Shown here: positions 1 through 7,874 of the stretch, piece after piece
How positions within the stretch are numbered: the stretch's first letter is position 1
How the letters are laid out: every line of letters starts with the position of its first letter
Assembly (NCBI GenBank): GCA_965199555.1
Contig: CBDASJ010000024.1
Span: forward strand, 124,001 to 188,000
Direction of reading: 5' to 3'
Length of the DNA: 64,000 nt
Source: LMUY01 sp965199555
GTDB lineage: Bacteria; Pseudomonadota; Alphaproteobacteria; Acetobacterales; Acetobacteraceae
The notes under the pieces: model-generated
What the model was told of the DNA's origin: nothing
The model's input: only the letters and a program-made list of their open reading frames with translations
Databases searched by the model: none
Made by a program: the position numbers and the translations under genes

Positions 1-112
1 CGCGGAGCAGCCCAGCTTGTGTGGTGTTGTAGCGGCCGAGATAGGTCAGGGCAGCCTGGCGCAACGCGTCCTCGTCGGGCGGCGGGCCGGGCGTCGGGGC
101 AGGCGGGCGCAT
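1..112 (-). CDS. recX: RecX-like regulatory protein, partial (cut by left edge)
   Basis: The reading frame on the minus strand starts at an ATG at 112 and runs off the window after about 37 codons. The visible part has a short proline-rich leader, then a helix reading LRQAALTYLGRYNTTQAGLL. The 'AL.YL.RY..T..GL' pattern is typical of the first helical repeat of RecX, a modulator of RecA filaments. An AGGT-type ribosome site lies just upstream. Only the N-terminus is present, so the call rests on one motif; another small helical protein is possible. Confidence 0.55.
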   Translation of the reverse strand, partial: MRPPAPTPGPPPDEDALRQAALTYLGRYNTTQAGLLR

Positions 113-144
113 GCCGCAACCTGCCACGCGGCCCGCCAAACTGG

Positions 145-165
145 AACCGGCCGCGCGGCCCGGTT
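145..165 (-). terminator. Hairpin directly after the BLUF gene
   Basis: Arms AACCGG and CCGGTT close around a GC-rich centre that pairs further, with one bulge. The hairpin starts one base beyond the BLUF stop codon, and a short T-run follows on the minus strand. It fits a factor-independent terminator for the BLUF message. It is also close to the recX start, so a role in the recX leader cannot be excluded. Confidence 0.4.
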
Positions 166-639
166 CTATCGGATCGCGACGGTGATCCGCTCCTCCGACA
201 GCAGCCATCGGAGCAGGTTGATCACGCCGTTGGCGCCGTCCCCCAGCGCCTCGTCCCGGGTTGCCATGCTGGATGCGAGCTTGATGTCGGGTTCGGTGGC
301 CGAGCCGGCGAACGCCATGGACCAGTTGTCGAAATCCCGCTGCTTGAAGTAGTCGGCCTGCAGCAACTCGACGTTCTTGTGCCGGCGGTCGCAGGCGATG
401 TGGCCGAACAGCGACCGCACCGCGCTGGCTGGGCCTTCCAGCACCTGGGAGAAGTTCCGGTCGTTGAGCATCAGCGCGCCGGTGATGCCGTGCTTGGGGT
501 TCCACACCCTCGACCAATCAAGAATGCCGCGGACGTGCTCGATGACGCGGTCATGGCCGCCCTCGATCGCGATCTGGCTGTGATAGATGATCTTGTAGGT
601 CAGCGGCGTCGGGCTTTGGACGGGATTTAGATCCTGCAA
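166..639 (-). CDS. BLUF-domain blue-light photoreceptor
   Basis: A 157-residue protein made of one BLUF (FAD-binding blue-light sensor) domain and a short C-terminal tail. The residues of the photocycle hydrogen-bond network are present: Tyr19 in the first strand, Asn47 in WNPKHGITG, Gln65 in FSQVLEG, and Trp106 with Met108 in FDNWSM. No effector domain follows, so it is a short BLUF protein that probably signals by protein-protein contact. The start is a TTG with AGGGG seven bases upstream; no in-frame ATG precedes the conserved Tyr. It stands alone between recX and an FAD-linked dehydrogenase. The family is clear; the output partner is unknown. Confidence 0.93.
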   Translation of the reverse strand: MQDLNPVQSPTPLTYKIIYHSQIAIEGGHDRVIEHVRGILDWSRVWNPKHGITGALMLNDRNFSQVLEGPASAVRSLFGHIACDRRHKNVELLQADYFKQRDFDNWSMAFAGSATEPDIKLASSMATRDEALGDGANGVINLLRWLLSEERITVAIR

Positions 640-769
640 GGTCGATCCCCTAATAATCCTGACTGGTTAAACCATGCCATAGAACTGATCCGTGTCACAC
701 TGCGCGCCTCTGCGGCTCAGATTTACCAATGCTGCCAACAAAAGATACTGCGCGTTGAAATAGGCAGCT

Positions 770-2191
770 TCACGGCAGGATTTTCCCGGGGTTCATCAGG
801 CCGGCCGGGTCCAGCGCGGCCTTGATCCGGCGCATCGCCTCCAGCTCCGCCCCGCCGCGCCAGCCCGGCATCATGTAAGGTTTGAGTTGGCCCACCCCGT
901 GTTCGGCCGAGAACGAGCCGTCCAGTTCCCGCACCACCGCGCCGACCGCGTCCATGATCTCGTGGTCGCGGGCCAGGAACGCGGCGCCGTCGCTTCCTAC
1001 CGGCTGTTCGAAGTTGAAGTGGATGTTGCCGTCGCCGATATGGCCGAAGGCGACGCAACGCACGCCGGGGATCAGCGCCGCCACCGCTGCCTCTCCCCGG
1101 CGCAGCAGCTCCGGCACGTGGGACACGGGCACGGACACGTCGTTCTTCACCGACGCGCCTTCCCGCTTCTGCGCTTCGGCGTGTTCCTCGCGCAGCTTCC
1201 AGATCGACAAGCGCTGCGCCTGGCTGGCGGCGATGGCGGCGTCCGTGACGGTGCCGTCCTCCAACGCCGCTTCCAGCACGGTTTCCAGCGCCGCGCGCAG
1301 GTCGCTGCCGTCGCGCGGCGTGGCCAGTTCCACCAGCGCGTAATGCGGCGCCGGGGCGATCGGCAGGGTGGCGCCGGGGATGTGGCGCAGCACCAGCTCC
1401 ATCCCGGCGCCGCCCATGTATTCGAACGCCTGCACCGCCGCCGGGTCGTTTCGTTGGAAGCGGGCGAACAGGGCCAGCGCTGCGTCGGTGGAGGGCACGG
1501 CGCACAACGCGACCTCCTGCTGGCGCAGGGCGGGGGCCAGCTTCAGCGTCGCGGCGGTGATGATGCCGAGCGTGCCTTCCGCGCCCACCAGCAGGTGGCG
1601 CAGGCAATAGCCCGTGTTGTCCTTGCGCAGCCGGCGCAGGCCGTTCCACACGGTGCCGTCCGGCAGCACCGCCTCCAGCCCCAGCACCAGGTCCCGCGCG
1701 TTGCCGTAGCGCACGGTGTTGTTGCCGCCGGCATTGGTGGCCAGCACGCCGCCGATCTGCGCCGTGCCTTCGGAGGAGATGGACAGCGGCAGCAGGCACT
1801 CCGCCGCCACCGCCGCGTCCTGCGCCGCCTTCAGCGTGACCCCGGCCTCGGCCGTCAGCGTCATGTCCACCGGGTCGATGGCGCGGATGCGGTTCAAGCG
1901 CGCCAGGCTGACCACCACCTCGCCCGGGCCGCTGGGCACGCCGCCGCCCACCATGCTGGTGTTGCCACCCTGGGGGGTCATGGCGACGCGGTGGTCCGCG
2001 CACAGGCGCACGGAAGCGGCCAGCTCCGCCGTGTCCGCCGGGCGCAGCACGGCCAGCGGCGGATGGTTGTACAGCCGCCGCCAATCCTGCCCGGCGGCTT
2101 CGGTGTCGACCGCGTCCGTCAACAGGCCGCGGGGGCCGAGCAGCGCCGACAACGCGTCCAACAGGGCCGGCGGCATCGTTGGCTCGGGCAT
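770..2191 (-). CDS. FAD-linked 2-hydroxyacid dehydrogenase (GlcD / D-2-hydroxyglutarate dehydrogenase family)
   Basis: A 473-residue flavoenzyme. The N-terminal PCMH-type FAD domain carries VAMTPQGGNTSMVGGGV and IGGVLATNAGG, and the C-terminal FAD-oxidase domain carries FGHIGDGNIHFN, SAEHGVGQLKPYM and a final GLMNPGKILP. The family oxidises D-lactate, glycolate or D-2-hydroxyglutarate and passes electrons to quinone or ETF. The HGVG.LK and GHIGDGN.H motifs fit a D-2-hydroxyglutarate/D-lactate enzyme better than a GlcDEF subunit, and no glcE or glcF is adjacent. The chosen ATG follows a GAGGAGG ribosome site; an in-frame extension upstream has none. It diverges from a GST gene across about 110 bp. 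Confidence 0.9.
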   Translation of the reverse strand: MPEPTMPPALLDALSALLGPRGLLTDAVDTEAAGQDWRRLYNHPPLAVLRPADTAELAASVRLCADHRVAMTPQGGNTSMVGGGVPSGPGEVVVSLARLNRIRAIDPVDMTLTAEAGVTLKAAQDAAVAAECLLPLSISSEGTAQIGGVLATNAGGNNTVRYGNARDLVLGLEAVLPDGTVWNGLRRLRKDNTGYCLRHLLVGAEGTLGIITAATLKLAPALRQQEVALCAVPSTDAALALFARFQRNDPAAVQAFEYMGGAGMELVLRHIPGATLPIAPAPHYALVELATPRDGSDLRAALETVLEAALEDGTVTDAAIAASQAQRLSIWKLREEHAEAQKREGASVKNDVSVPVSHVPELLRRGEAAVAALIPGVRCVAFGHIGDGNIHFNFEQPVGSDGAAFLARDHEIMDAVGAVVRELDGSFSAEHGVGQLKPYMMPGWRGGAELEAMRRIKAALDPAGLMNPGKILP

Positions 2192-2304
2192 CGCATCCTC
2201 CTCGGGTCGGCTTGCCCGGCATCTGGCATCGAAGCCGGCTACGGGCAATGACTCGCCGCCCGCCGCCCCACCTGGCAAGGTGGCGCCCTGTCCGGAGGGA
2301 TGAC

Positions 2305-2943
2305 ATGACCGAACGCCCGCTCACCCTGTTCCACGCCCCGCAAACCCGATCCAGCGGCGTGCTGACGCTGCTGGAGGAGCTGGGTGCCCCCTACACGCTG
2401 CACGTGCTGGACCGCGGCAAAGAGGAACTGCGCTCCCCCGCCTTCCTGGCGATCAACCCGCTGGGCAAGGTGCCGGCCTTGCAGGACGGGTCTGCCGTGG
2501 TGACGGAGCAGGTGGCGATCTTCCTGCACCTGGCCGATCTGTTCCCGCAGGCCGGCCTGGCCCCCGCGACGCAGGACCAGCTCCGCGGTCCATACCTGCG
2601 CTGGATGGTGTTCTACGCCGCAGCGTTCGAGCCGGCGCTGGTCGACAAGGCGCGCGGGCACGAGCCGGGGATGCGGGCGATGAGCCCCTATGGCTCGTAT
2701 GATGCAGTGATCGAGGCGGTGGTCGCCGCGCTGCAACCCGGCCCATACCTGCTGGGCAGCACGTTCTCCGCCGCCGACGTGCTGTGGGGCGGCGCGCTGG
2801 CCTGGACGGTGCGGTTCAAGCTGGTGCCGGAGCACCCGGTGATCCTGGACTACGTCGCCCGCCTCAGCGCTCGCCCGGCGGCGCAGCGCGCGGCGGCGAA
2901 GGATGCGGCGTTGGCGGCGGCGCAGGCAACGCCGCCTGCGTGA
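2305..2943 (+). CDS. Glutathione S-transferase family protein
   Basis: A 212-residue protein with an N-terminal thioredoxin-fold GST domain and an all-alpha C-terminal domain. Visible signatures are the active-site region APQTRSSGVL, the cis-proline segment INPLGKVPALQDG and the glutathione-contact VVTEQVAIFLHLAD. The C-terminal part has a typical 'LLG..FS.ADV' N-capping box (YLLGSTFSAADVLWG). Ser at the active site suggests glutathione transfer or conjugation, but the substrate is unknown. The start ATG is preceded by GGAGGGATGAC. The gene diverges from the FAD-linked dehydrogenase and has no partner downstream. Confidence 0.9.
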   Translation: MTERPLTLFHAPQTRSSGVLTLLEELGAPYTLHVLDRGKEELRSPAFLAINPLGKVPALQDGSAVVTEQVAIFLHLADLFPQAGLAPATQDQLRGPYLRWMVFYAAAFEPALVDKARGHEPGMRAMSPYGSYDAVIEAVVAALQPGPYLLGSTFSAADVLWGGALAWTVRFKLVPEHPVILDYVARLSARPAAQRAAAKDAALAAAQATPPA

Positions 2944-3136
2944 TGAACGCTCTTGGGAACTGGCAAGCGGGTCTGGGCAGTGCTAGCTCGGTCGGCTTCG
3001 CGCCGCATCTCGGGCACTCAGCGCTGCGGGCAACATGCTCCGAAGCAGTCTCGCCGTTCCTGTTCCTTTCTGAGTTGGACGTGCATCCTCCTCAACGTCC
3101 CGTTGTTCACGCAAACCCGGTGGGATCAGGTCAGGT

Positions 3137-3736
3137 TCATCGCAGGGCCGTTAACAAGCCAAAGCCGATCAGCAGGGCACCGGCGACTTGGTTGAGGGAT
3201 TGGATGACGCTGGGGGGCAGGCTGGAGCGGAACAGGGCGGCGCCACCGCTAAGGGCGGCATACCAAAGTGCGGTGCCCAGGAAGACGCCGGGCACGGACG
3301 AGAGGGTGAGAGCGGTACCGGTGGGACCTATCGCGGCGCCGCCCGAGGCAACAACGAGGTAGGGCAGCACCGTAAGGGGATTGAACAGGGCCAAGGCAAA
3401 GGAGGAGGCGAAGGCGCGGCGGCAACAGATGGGCTCCATCGAACGGCTGCCGGCAGGACGGCGGACGAGCAAGCGAACGCCGAGAAGGACCAGGATGACG
3501 CAACACAGGACGCGAACGGGCTGGTTCCAGTTGACCAGTTCCGCGGCAACTGCGCGGGCGCTGGTGACTGCAAGCGTAGCGTAGAACACGTGGACGCTGG
3601 ACGCGCCGAGGCCGGTGGCGACGCCCAGGCCGGGATTGATGGCAATGCTGCGCTGGATGCAGAGCAGGCTGATGGGGCCGAAGGGCGCGGCGATGGATAA
3701 GCCGAGCACGGCGCCAGTGACCAGGGAGGCGATCAT
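3137..3736 (-). CDS. LysE/RhtB-family amino-acid exporter
   Basis: A 199-residue membrane protein with about six hydrophobic segments. The family signature is near the N-terminus (GLSIAAPFGPISLLCIQRSI, then a glycine-rich GVATGLGAS), and FALALFNPLTVLPYL in the middle matches the 'NP...' motif of LysE/RhtB carriers. These export basic or neutral amino acids and derivatives. I chose the ATG at 3736 because the signature helix begins there; upstream in-frame residues are basic and not membrane-like. No strong ribosome site is visible. The gene diverges from a LuxR regulator, and the 16-bp palindrome at 3865 lies between them. Confidence 0.85.
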   Translation of the reverse strand: MIASLVTGAVLGLSIAAPFGPISLLCIQRSIAINPGLGVATGLGASSVHVFYATLAVTSARAVAAELVNWNQPVRVLCCVILVLLGVRLLVRRPAGSRSMEPICCRRAFASSFALALFNPLTVLPYLVVASGGAAIGPTGTALTLSSVPGVFLGTALWYAALSGGAALFRSSLPPSVIQSLNQVAGALLIGFGLLTALR

Positions 3737-3864
3737 CAGTGCACCGCAGCCGCTTGGAACAGATCGGGCGCGATGGTGCTGGACAGGTCTCGGTAGCTGG
3801 GAATCAGCATGACGACGGCCTACAATTCGGTAAAACCAGTTTGGCGGGCAGGCCGGCATCCGCA

Positions 3865-3880
3865 TCCACCAAACGGTGGA
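3865..3880. promoter_or_regulatory. 16-bp inverted repeat, copy 1 (candidate operator)
   Basis: TCCACCAAACGGTGGA has six-base arms TCCACC/GGTGGA around AAAC. It sits in the divergent region between the LysE exporter and the LuxR regulator. A second copy with the same arms and matching flanks (GCATCCACCA...GGTGGAG) is upstream of the oxalate decarboxylase at 7513. The shared position upstream of neighbouring transcription units suggests a regulator binding site; the LuxR protein encoded beside it is one candidate. Confidence 0.55.
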
Positions 3881-3938
3881 GGCCCGCATCACCGGTCTAG
3901 CGGAAGCTCGGTGCGGACGGAGTGATCGGGGGGCGTCG

Positions 3939-5060
3939 GTGCAGGATCAGACCTTTGCTTCCGTTCTGACGCTGATCCACTCTGCCGCCATGTCTCCAGC
4001 GGGGTGGGATCCCGTGCTGCGGCAGTTGGCGGGGCTGACCGGGTGCGTCGCCGGGGGATTGACGGTGGAGCGATTCGCGACCCGGCAGGGCTCGCCGCTG
4101 ACCTTCTTCGGGTTCGATCCCGACCAGGTGGCACAATGTTTCGACCATTACCTGCCGCTGAACCCGCTGTTCGGGATAGAGCCGCGAATGCAGCGCGGGT
4201 TTGTGGTGGCGAACGGCGACGTGGTTCCCCTGCCGCAGTTCCGCCGCTCCGAGTTCTTCAACGGGTGGGCGCGCCCCCAAGGCCTGTGCAGCCCCGTGAC
4301 GGTAGTGCTGCACCGCACCGAAACGGCCTACATGCCGTTGACGCTGGTTCGGCCGGACGGCGCGGGCGAGGTGACAAAGTGCGGACGAGCGATGCTGACA
4401 CGCTTCGTGCCGCATCTGCTCCATGCCATGGACGTGTCGGTGCGGCTGCAGGCGCAGGGCGGGGCCGCGGCGCTCCATGCGCTTCCGTGCGGGGCGGTGC
4501 TGCTGGACGAGGCGGAGCGGGTGGTGTTCGCGAATGCGGCGGCGGAACGTTTCCTGTGGCCGACAGATGCCGTGGTCTTTCGCAGGACGGGACGGTTGGT
4601 AGCGAGGGAGCCAGCGGCGGACCGGCGGCTGCAGGCGGCGGTGGCGGCCGGGCTTGGACGGGGTGGACCGGCCCGGGGGGCGCGTGTTGCGCTTGCCCGG
4701 CCGGGCAACGACGGGCCCTTGCGGGTCCGGGTGGCCCCCTTGCCGCGGGTGGAGGGTGTCTGGCGGGGGCTGGGCGAGAACGAGCCCGGATCAGCGCGAT
4801 GCCTGGTGCTGCTCAGCGGCGCGGATTTGGGAGGCATGGCCCGGCAGTATGGGCTCACCCCGGCGGAAACGCGGGTGGCGGTGGCGATCGCCGTTGGCAA
4901 GGGTTTGGCGTCGGCGGCGCGGGAGTTAGGGATCGCGCGGTCCACCGCTCAGAGCCATCTGGACAAGATCTTCCAGAAGACTGGGACGAACCGGCAGGCC
5001 GAACTGGTGGCGCTGGTGAAGGGAGAGATCGAGCCCTGGGGCCGCGGGGGAACGGAGTGA
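3939..5060 (+). CDS. LuxR-family transcriptional regulator with PAS-like domain
   Basis: A 373-residue regulator. The C-terminus is a LuxR-type helix-turn-helix (about residues 300-365): LTPAETRVAVAIAVGKGLAS then ARELGIARSTAQSHLDKIFQ. The centre has a PAS-like stretch (VLLDEAERVVFANAAAERFL), and the N-terminal 180 residues resemble sensor regions of the same architecture. There is no receiver domain, so it is probably ligand-responsive. The start is most likely the GTG at 3939 with GGGGGG five bases upstream; an ATG at 3876 would lie inside the palindrome. It overlaps the acyltransferase downstream by four bases, so the two are co-translated. Confidence 0.85.
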   Translation: MQDQTFASVLTLIHSAAMSPAGWDPVLRQLAGLTGCVAGGLTVERFATRQGSPLTFFGFDPDQVAQCFDHYLPLNPLFGIEPRMQRGFVVANGDVVPLPQFRRSEFFNGWARPQGLCSPVTVVLHRTETAYMPLTLVRPDGAGEVTKCGRAMLTRFVPHLLHAMDVSVRLQAQGGAAALHALPCGAVLLDEAERVVFANAAAERFLWPTDAVVFRRTGRLVAREPAADRRLQAAVAAGLGRGGPARGARVALARPGNDGPLRVRVAPLPRVEGVWRGLGENEPGSARCLVLLSGADLGGMARQYGLTPAETRVAVAIAVGKGLASAARELGIARSTAQSHLDKIFQKTGTNRQAELVALVKGEIEPWGRGGTE

Positions 5061-6136
5061 CGGACGAGATCCGGGCGTTCACCGGGCTGCGCGGCGTGCT
5101 GGCCGTGGCGGTAATGCTTGATCATTACACGGCGGTCGATTTCTCCGCCGTCTTCCCGCTGATGATGTTGCCGCACTTCTACCTTGCAGTGGACCTGTTC
5201 CTCCTGCTGAGCGGGTTCATCCTGGCGAGGACGTACGAGGAGCGTTTGCGGTCGTTGCCCTTCGCCGCAGGGTATCGGATGTTCTTGTGGCGCCGGGTTT
5301 TGCGGCTATGGCCACTTTACGCTCTGACGACCCTTGTGTGTTTCGGGCTGGTGCGGGCGGGATTGCTCGTTTTCCTGCACCCTGATGCATCCTGGGCCGC
5401 GCTGGGGATGAACCTGCTGGCGGTACAGAGTTGGGTCTGGCCGGGATCCAGCCTGAATGGACCAGGATGGTCGATCAGCACGGAATGGTTGGCCAACCTG
5501 CTGTTCCCGGTGCTGGTACCCCTGGTGTTTGGGGCAGGCTGGTGGTGGGCGCTCGGCACCGGCGTGGTGGCTGCCGTCGCATTGGCCGGCAGTGCGCTGT
5601 GGTTCGGGCAATTATTCGACGTGCCTTCGCCTTGGGCGGTAAACGCGATCAGCGGACCCGGGGCAGCAGGCCGGTGCCTAGGGGAATTTGGGCTGGGAAT
5701 GGTCTGCTGGCGGGTGCGGAGCCGAGCTAGCTGGGCGCTTGTGCTGGGCCAGGACCAGGTGGTGCTACCTTTGCTGGCGACGTTGTCCGTGATTATGCAG
5801 TGGACGATCCTTGATGTGCCGTTCGTGCTGGGCGGGGCAGTCCTGCTCCTGGGACTGTCGTTCGAGACGTCAGCGGTTTCGCGCGTGCTGCAATCCGGTT
5901 TGCTGGTGGGCTTGGGACGGATTTCATACTCGATCTACCTGGTGCATATCGCCCTGCTTCCGGCGCGAGATGCGTTGGCTGGATGGTTCGCCGGGTTAGG
6001 GGGGGGTGGAAGCTGGGGGTTGGCGGTGTGCTGTGCAGCGGGCTTGGCGCTGGGGGTGGCGGGGTTGTCGTCGCGGTTCGTGGAAGGGGTCGGGCGACCG
6101 CGCTTCGCCCGGGATCGAGGCGCCTGGGTGGTCTAG
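5057..6136 (+). CDS. Acyltransferase family 3 integral membrane protein
   Basis: A 359-residue multi-pass protein of the acyltransferase 3 (OafA/NodX-like) family, which acetylates or acylates surface sugars and lipids. The N-terminus shows the family pattern EIRAFTGLRGVLAVAVMLDH, with the catalytic-type His. Later motifs are FYLAVDLFLLLSGFIL and, near residue 300, the cytoplasmic-edge motif RISYSIYLVH. About ten hydrophobic helices are visible. The GTG start overlaps the LuxR gene stop (GTGA), so its product level is tied to the regulator. The acceptor molecule cannot be told from sequence. Confidence 0.88.
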   Translation: MTDEIRAFTGLRGVLAVAVMLDHYTAVDFSAVFPLMMLPHFYLAVDLFLLLSGFILARTYEERLRSLPFAAGYRMFLWRRVLRLWPLYALTTLVCFGLVRAGLLVFLHPDASWAALGMNLLAVQSWVWPGSSLNGPGWSISTEWLANLLFPVLVPLVFGAGWWWALGTGVVAAVALAGSALWFGQLFDVPSPWAVNAISGPGAAGRCLGEFGLGMVCWRVRSRASWALVLGQDQVVLPLLATLSVIMQWTILDVPFVLGGAVLLLGLSFETSAVSRVLQSGLLVGLGRISYSIYLVHIALLPARDALAGWFAGLGGGGSWGLAVCCAAGLALGVAGLSSRFVEGVGRPRFARDRGAWVV

Positions 6137-6221
6137 CCGTCCGGCGGGTGCCCGGAGTTGAACCGGTACTGGCTTTTGCGACGTCCGCAAGCAACCCGAC
6201 CCGCTCAATCCTCGACGTTCT

Positions 6222-6253
6222 CGGCATCGCCATCTTCCCGTGTGGCGATGCCG
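6222..6253 (-). terminator. 11-bp stem hairpin between convergent genes
   Basis: Arms CGGCATCGCCA and TGGCGATGCCG pair perfectly around a 10-base loop. The hairpin lies 16 bases beyond the oxalate decarboxylase stop and about 85 beyond the acyltransferase stop. No T-run follows on either strand, so it may act as a transcript-end stabiliser or a Rho-assisted end rather than a classical terminator. Confidence 0.45.
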
Positions 6254-6268
6254 TGCTGCGCTCCGCCT

Positions 6269-7465
6269 TTAGCCATCACGTGCCGCAGCCGGCATGATTG
6301 CCCCCGTTGCCGGGAAGCGAGGCAGCAACCAGCGATCGACGTTCAGGTTGTTGGTGAGCAGGTGGGCGGGCGCTTGCCGCAGCCAGTCGGAAAGGCCCGC
6401 CTCCTCGTAGCTCGGTCCGTTGAGTACGCTCACCACCTCCGATGGCGTGTCTCCGGCGTTGCGCACCAGATGGCCGCTATTCGCTGGAATGTAGGCGCAA
6501 CCGCCGGGGCCAAGTTCCGCCACGGCCAGATGCTTGTCCGGTCCGAATAGAGTGAAGCGAACCCGGCCTTGCACGACGTAGTGCCATTCATCGGCGTCCG
6601 TGTGCCAGTGGGGCGACTGCATCGCTCCCGGCTGCATGACCGTCACCAGCCCGGTCATGGCTGTCAGTGGGAACCGGTCGCGACCGGCAGCGTGCATGGT
6701 GCCGCAAGCAGCCTCGAACCAGGGCTTGCCGTTGATGAGCCGGTACCGGTGGCTGCGTCCGGCCGGCCAGGGCCGCTCCGCCTGCGCCGCGGGACCGCCG
6801 AGCGGCAAGACCTCGCCCTGCATGATGTAGGTCTCGCCCGTTGGCAGGCCGTCCAGTACTTGCATTGGGACGCCGAGCGCCTGCGCGAGTTCAGTCGGCT
6901 CCAGTCGACTCATCCAGTCGGACAGCCCGAATGTCCCGTGCTCGGCATACAGCCCGTCGTTGAAGGCGAGGATGGCATTGAGCGGGACGTCGCCCAGCGT
7001 TTGGATGGCGTGGGCGTGCCCACGTGGAAAATACCAGAGATCGCCAGGCGCGACGTTCACGACCTCCATTTCACCCGCCGGGTCGACGGCCGTCACTTGG
7101 GCATGGCCGCCCAGCACGATCGCCCACTCATCGGAGTTGTGCCAGTGCATCTCGCGGCAACCGCCGGCATTGATGAACAGGTGCGCGCCGGCGATGTTCG
7201 TGGCGATCGGCAGGGTTCGGGATGTCACCTCGCGTGCCCACCCGCCCGACGCCTGCTTCAGCGGCGCCTGGTCCAGCGACGTCGTGAACGCGGGTGCTTC
7301 GCCGGGCTTGCGCGGCAGGATGGCCAGTGGATTTGGTGCCGCGCCCACGTCGCGGCCGGCTGCATGGCCGTCCGGCGTGATGTCGGCACGGGCACGCTCT
7401 ATGGAGACTGCTCCCATGAGCAGGGATGCCCCACCGATGATCTGTCGCCGTCCACTCAGAATCAT
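6269..7465 (-). CDS. Bicupin oxalate decarboxylase-like protein, Tat-exported
   Basis: A 398-residue bicupin. Each cupin keeps the Mn-binding set: cupin 1 has HWHNSDEW and PRGHAHAI, cupin 2 has HWHTDADEW and PANSGHLVRN. This is the pattern of oxalate decarboxylase (oxalate to formate and CO2) and oxalate oxidase. The N-terminus (SGRRQIIGGASLLMGAVS) is a twin-arginine signal, so the enzyme is probably periplasmic and exported folded with its metal. The ATG is set by a perfect AGGAGGT ribosome site. The palindrome at 7513 lies 48 bp upstream. The SENS-type lid that separates decarboxylase from oxidase is not clearly recognisable, so the exact reaction is not certain. Confidence 0.88.
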   Translation of the reverse strand: MILSGRRQIIGGASLLMGAVSIERARADITPDGHAAGRDVGAAPNPLAILPRKPGEAPAFTTSLDQAPLKQASGGWAREVTSRTLPIATNIAGAHLFINAGGCREMHWHNSDEWAIVLGGHAQVTAVDPAGEMEVVNVAPGDLWYFPRGHAHAIQTLGDVPLNAILAFNDGLYAEHGTFGLSDWMSRLEPTELAQALGVPMQVLDGLPTGETYIMQGEVLPLGGPAAQAERPWPAGRSHRYRLINGKPWFEAACGTMHAAGRDRFPLTAMTGLVTVMQPGAMQSPHWHTDADEWHYVVQGRVRFTLFGPDKHLAVAELGPGGCAYIPANSGHLVRNAGDTPSEVVSVLNGPSYEEAGLSDWLRQAPAHLLTNNLNVDRWLLPRFPATGAIMPAAARDG

Positions 7466-7512
7466 GACCTTACCTCCTGAGATGAGGCTGGGCGGGACTA
7501 GGCGTCTCGGCA

Positions 7513-7528
7513 TCCACCATATGGTGGA
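7513..7528. promoter_or_regulatory. 16-bp perfect palindrome, copy 2 (candidate operator)
   Basis: TCCACCATATGGTGGA is fully self-complementary. It stands 48 bp upstream of the oxalate decarboxylase start, where a promoter or operator would be expected. It shares arms and flanking bases with the copy at 3865, giving the common form GCATCCACCA-NN(N)-GGTGGAG. Confidence 0.6.
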
Positions 7529-7874
7529 GAGCGCCAAACTTCTTCTCAGTTCCCCTTAAAGCGCGTAGCCACTCTCAAACGGCTGCATAGGAAATGCAAA
7601 ACATCGCCGAACGGGTGCTGGTACAGCTTCGGGAAGCCCAGTTCGCGTCCGCTTACCCGCAGCAAGGAATTGGAAGTCGACGTCGGCTCCCGGCTAGAGT
7701 TCCCGGACGCTGAATGTTCGATTTCTCAATTCCGCCCGCAAACGGGTCCTCGTCTTGACGTAGCTCAGTTCCGCGACTTGGCGCCGTCCAATCAGGCTGC
7801 GCGAAGGCATCCGATGCTTTGGCGCGTAGTTTAATCAATTGGGAATAGAACTTACCGCACACGGCACGGCGACA
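7529..7874. other. Intergenic stretch without a recognisable gene
   Basis: About 345 bp between the palindrome and the end of the LysR gene. It is less GC-rich than its surroundings. The one short open frame here (69 codons, minus strand) has no motif, no ribosome site and unusual composition, and I do not call it. The promoter of the decarboxylase probably lies at the left end. Confidence 0.5.

Noticed and set aside
6143..6204. tRNA-like fold on the minus strand
   Set aside because: There is a T-arm-like CCGG-TTCAACT-CCGG and matching GCGGGT/ACCCGC ends, but the length is only about 62 nt, the D-arm is missing, the anticodon loop is too short and no CCA follows. Probably chance or a convergent-end hairpin.
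7653..7862. 69-codon minus-strand frame
   Set aside because: No ribosome site, no motif and atypical composition for this genome.
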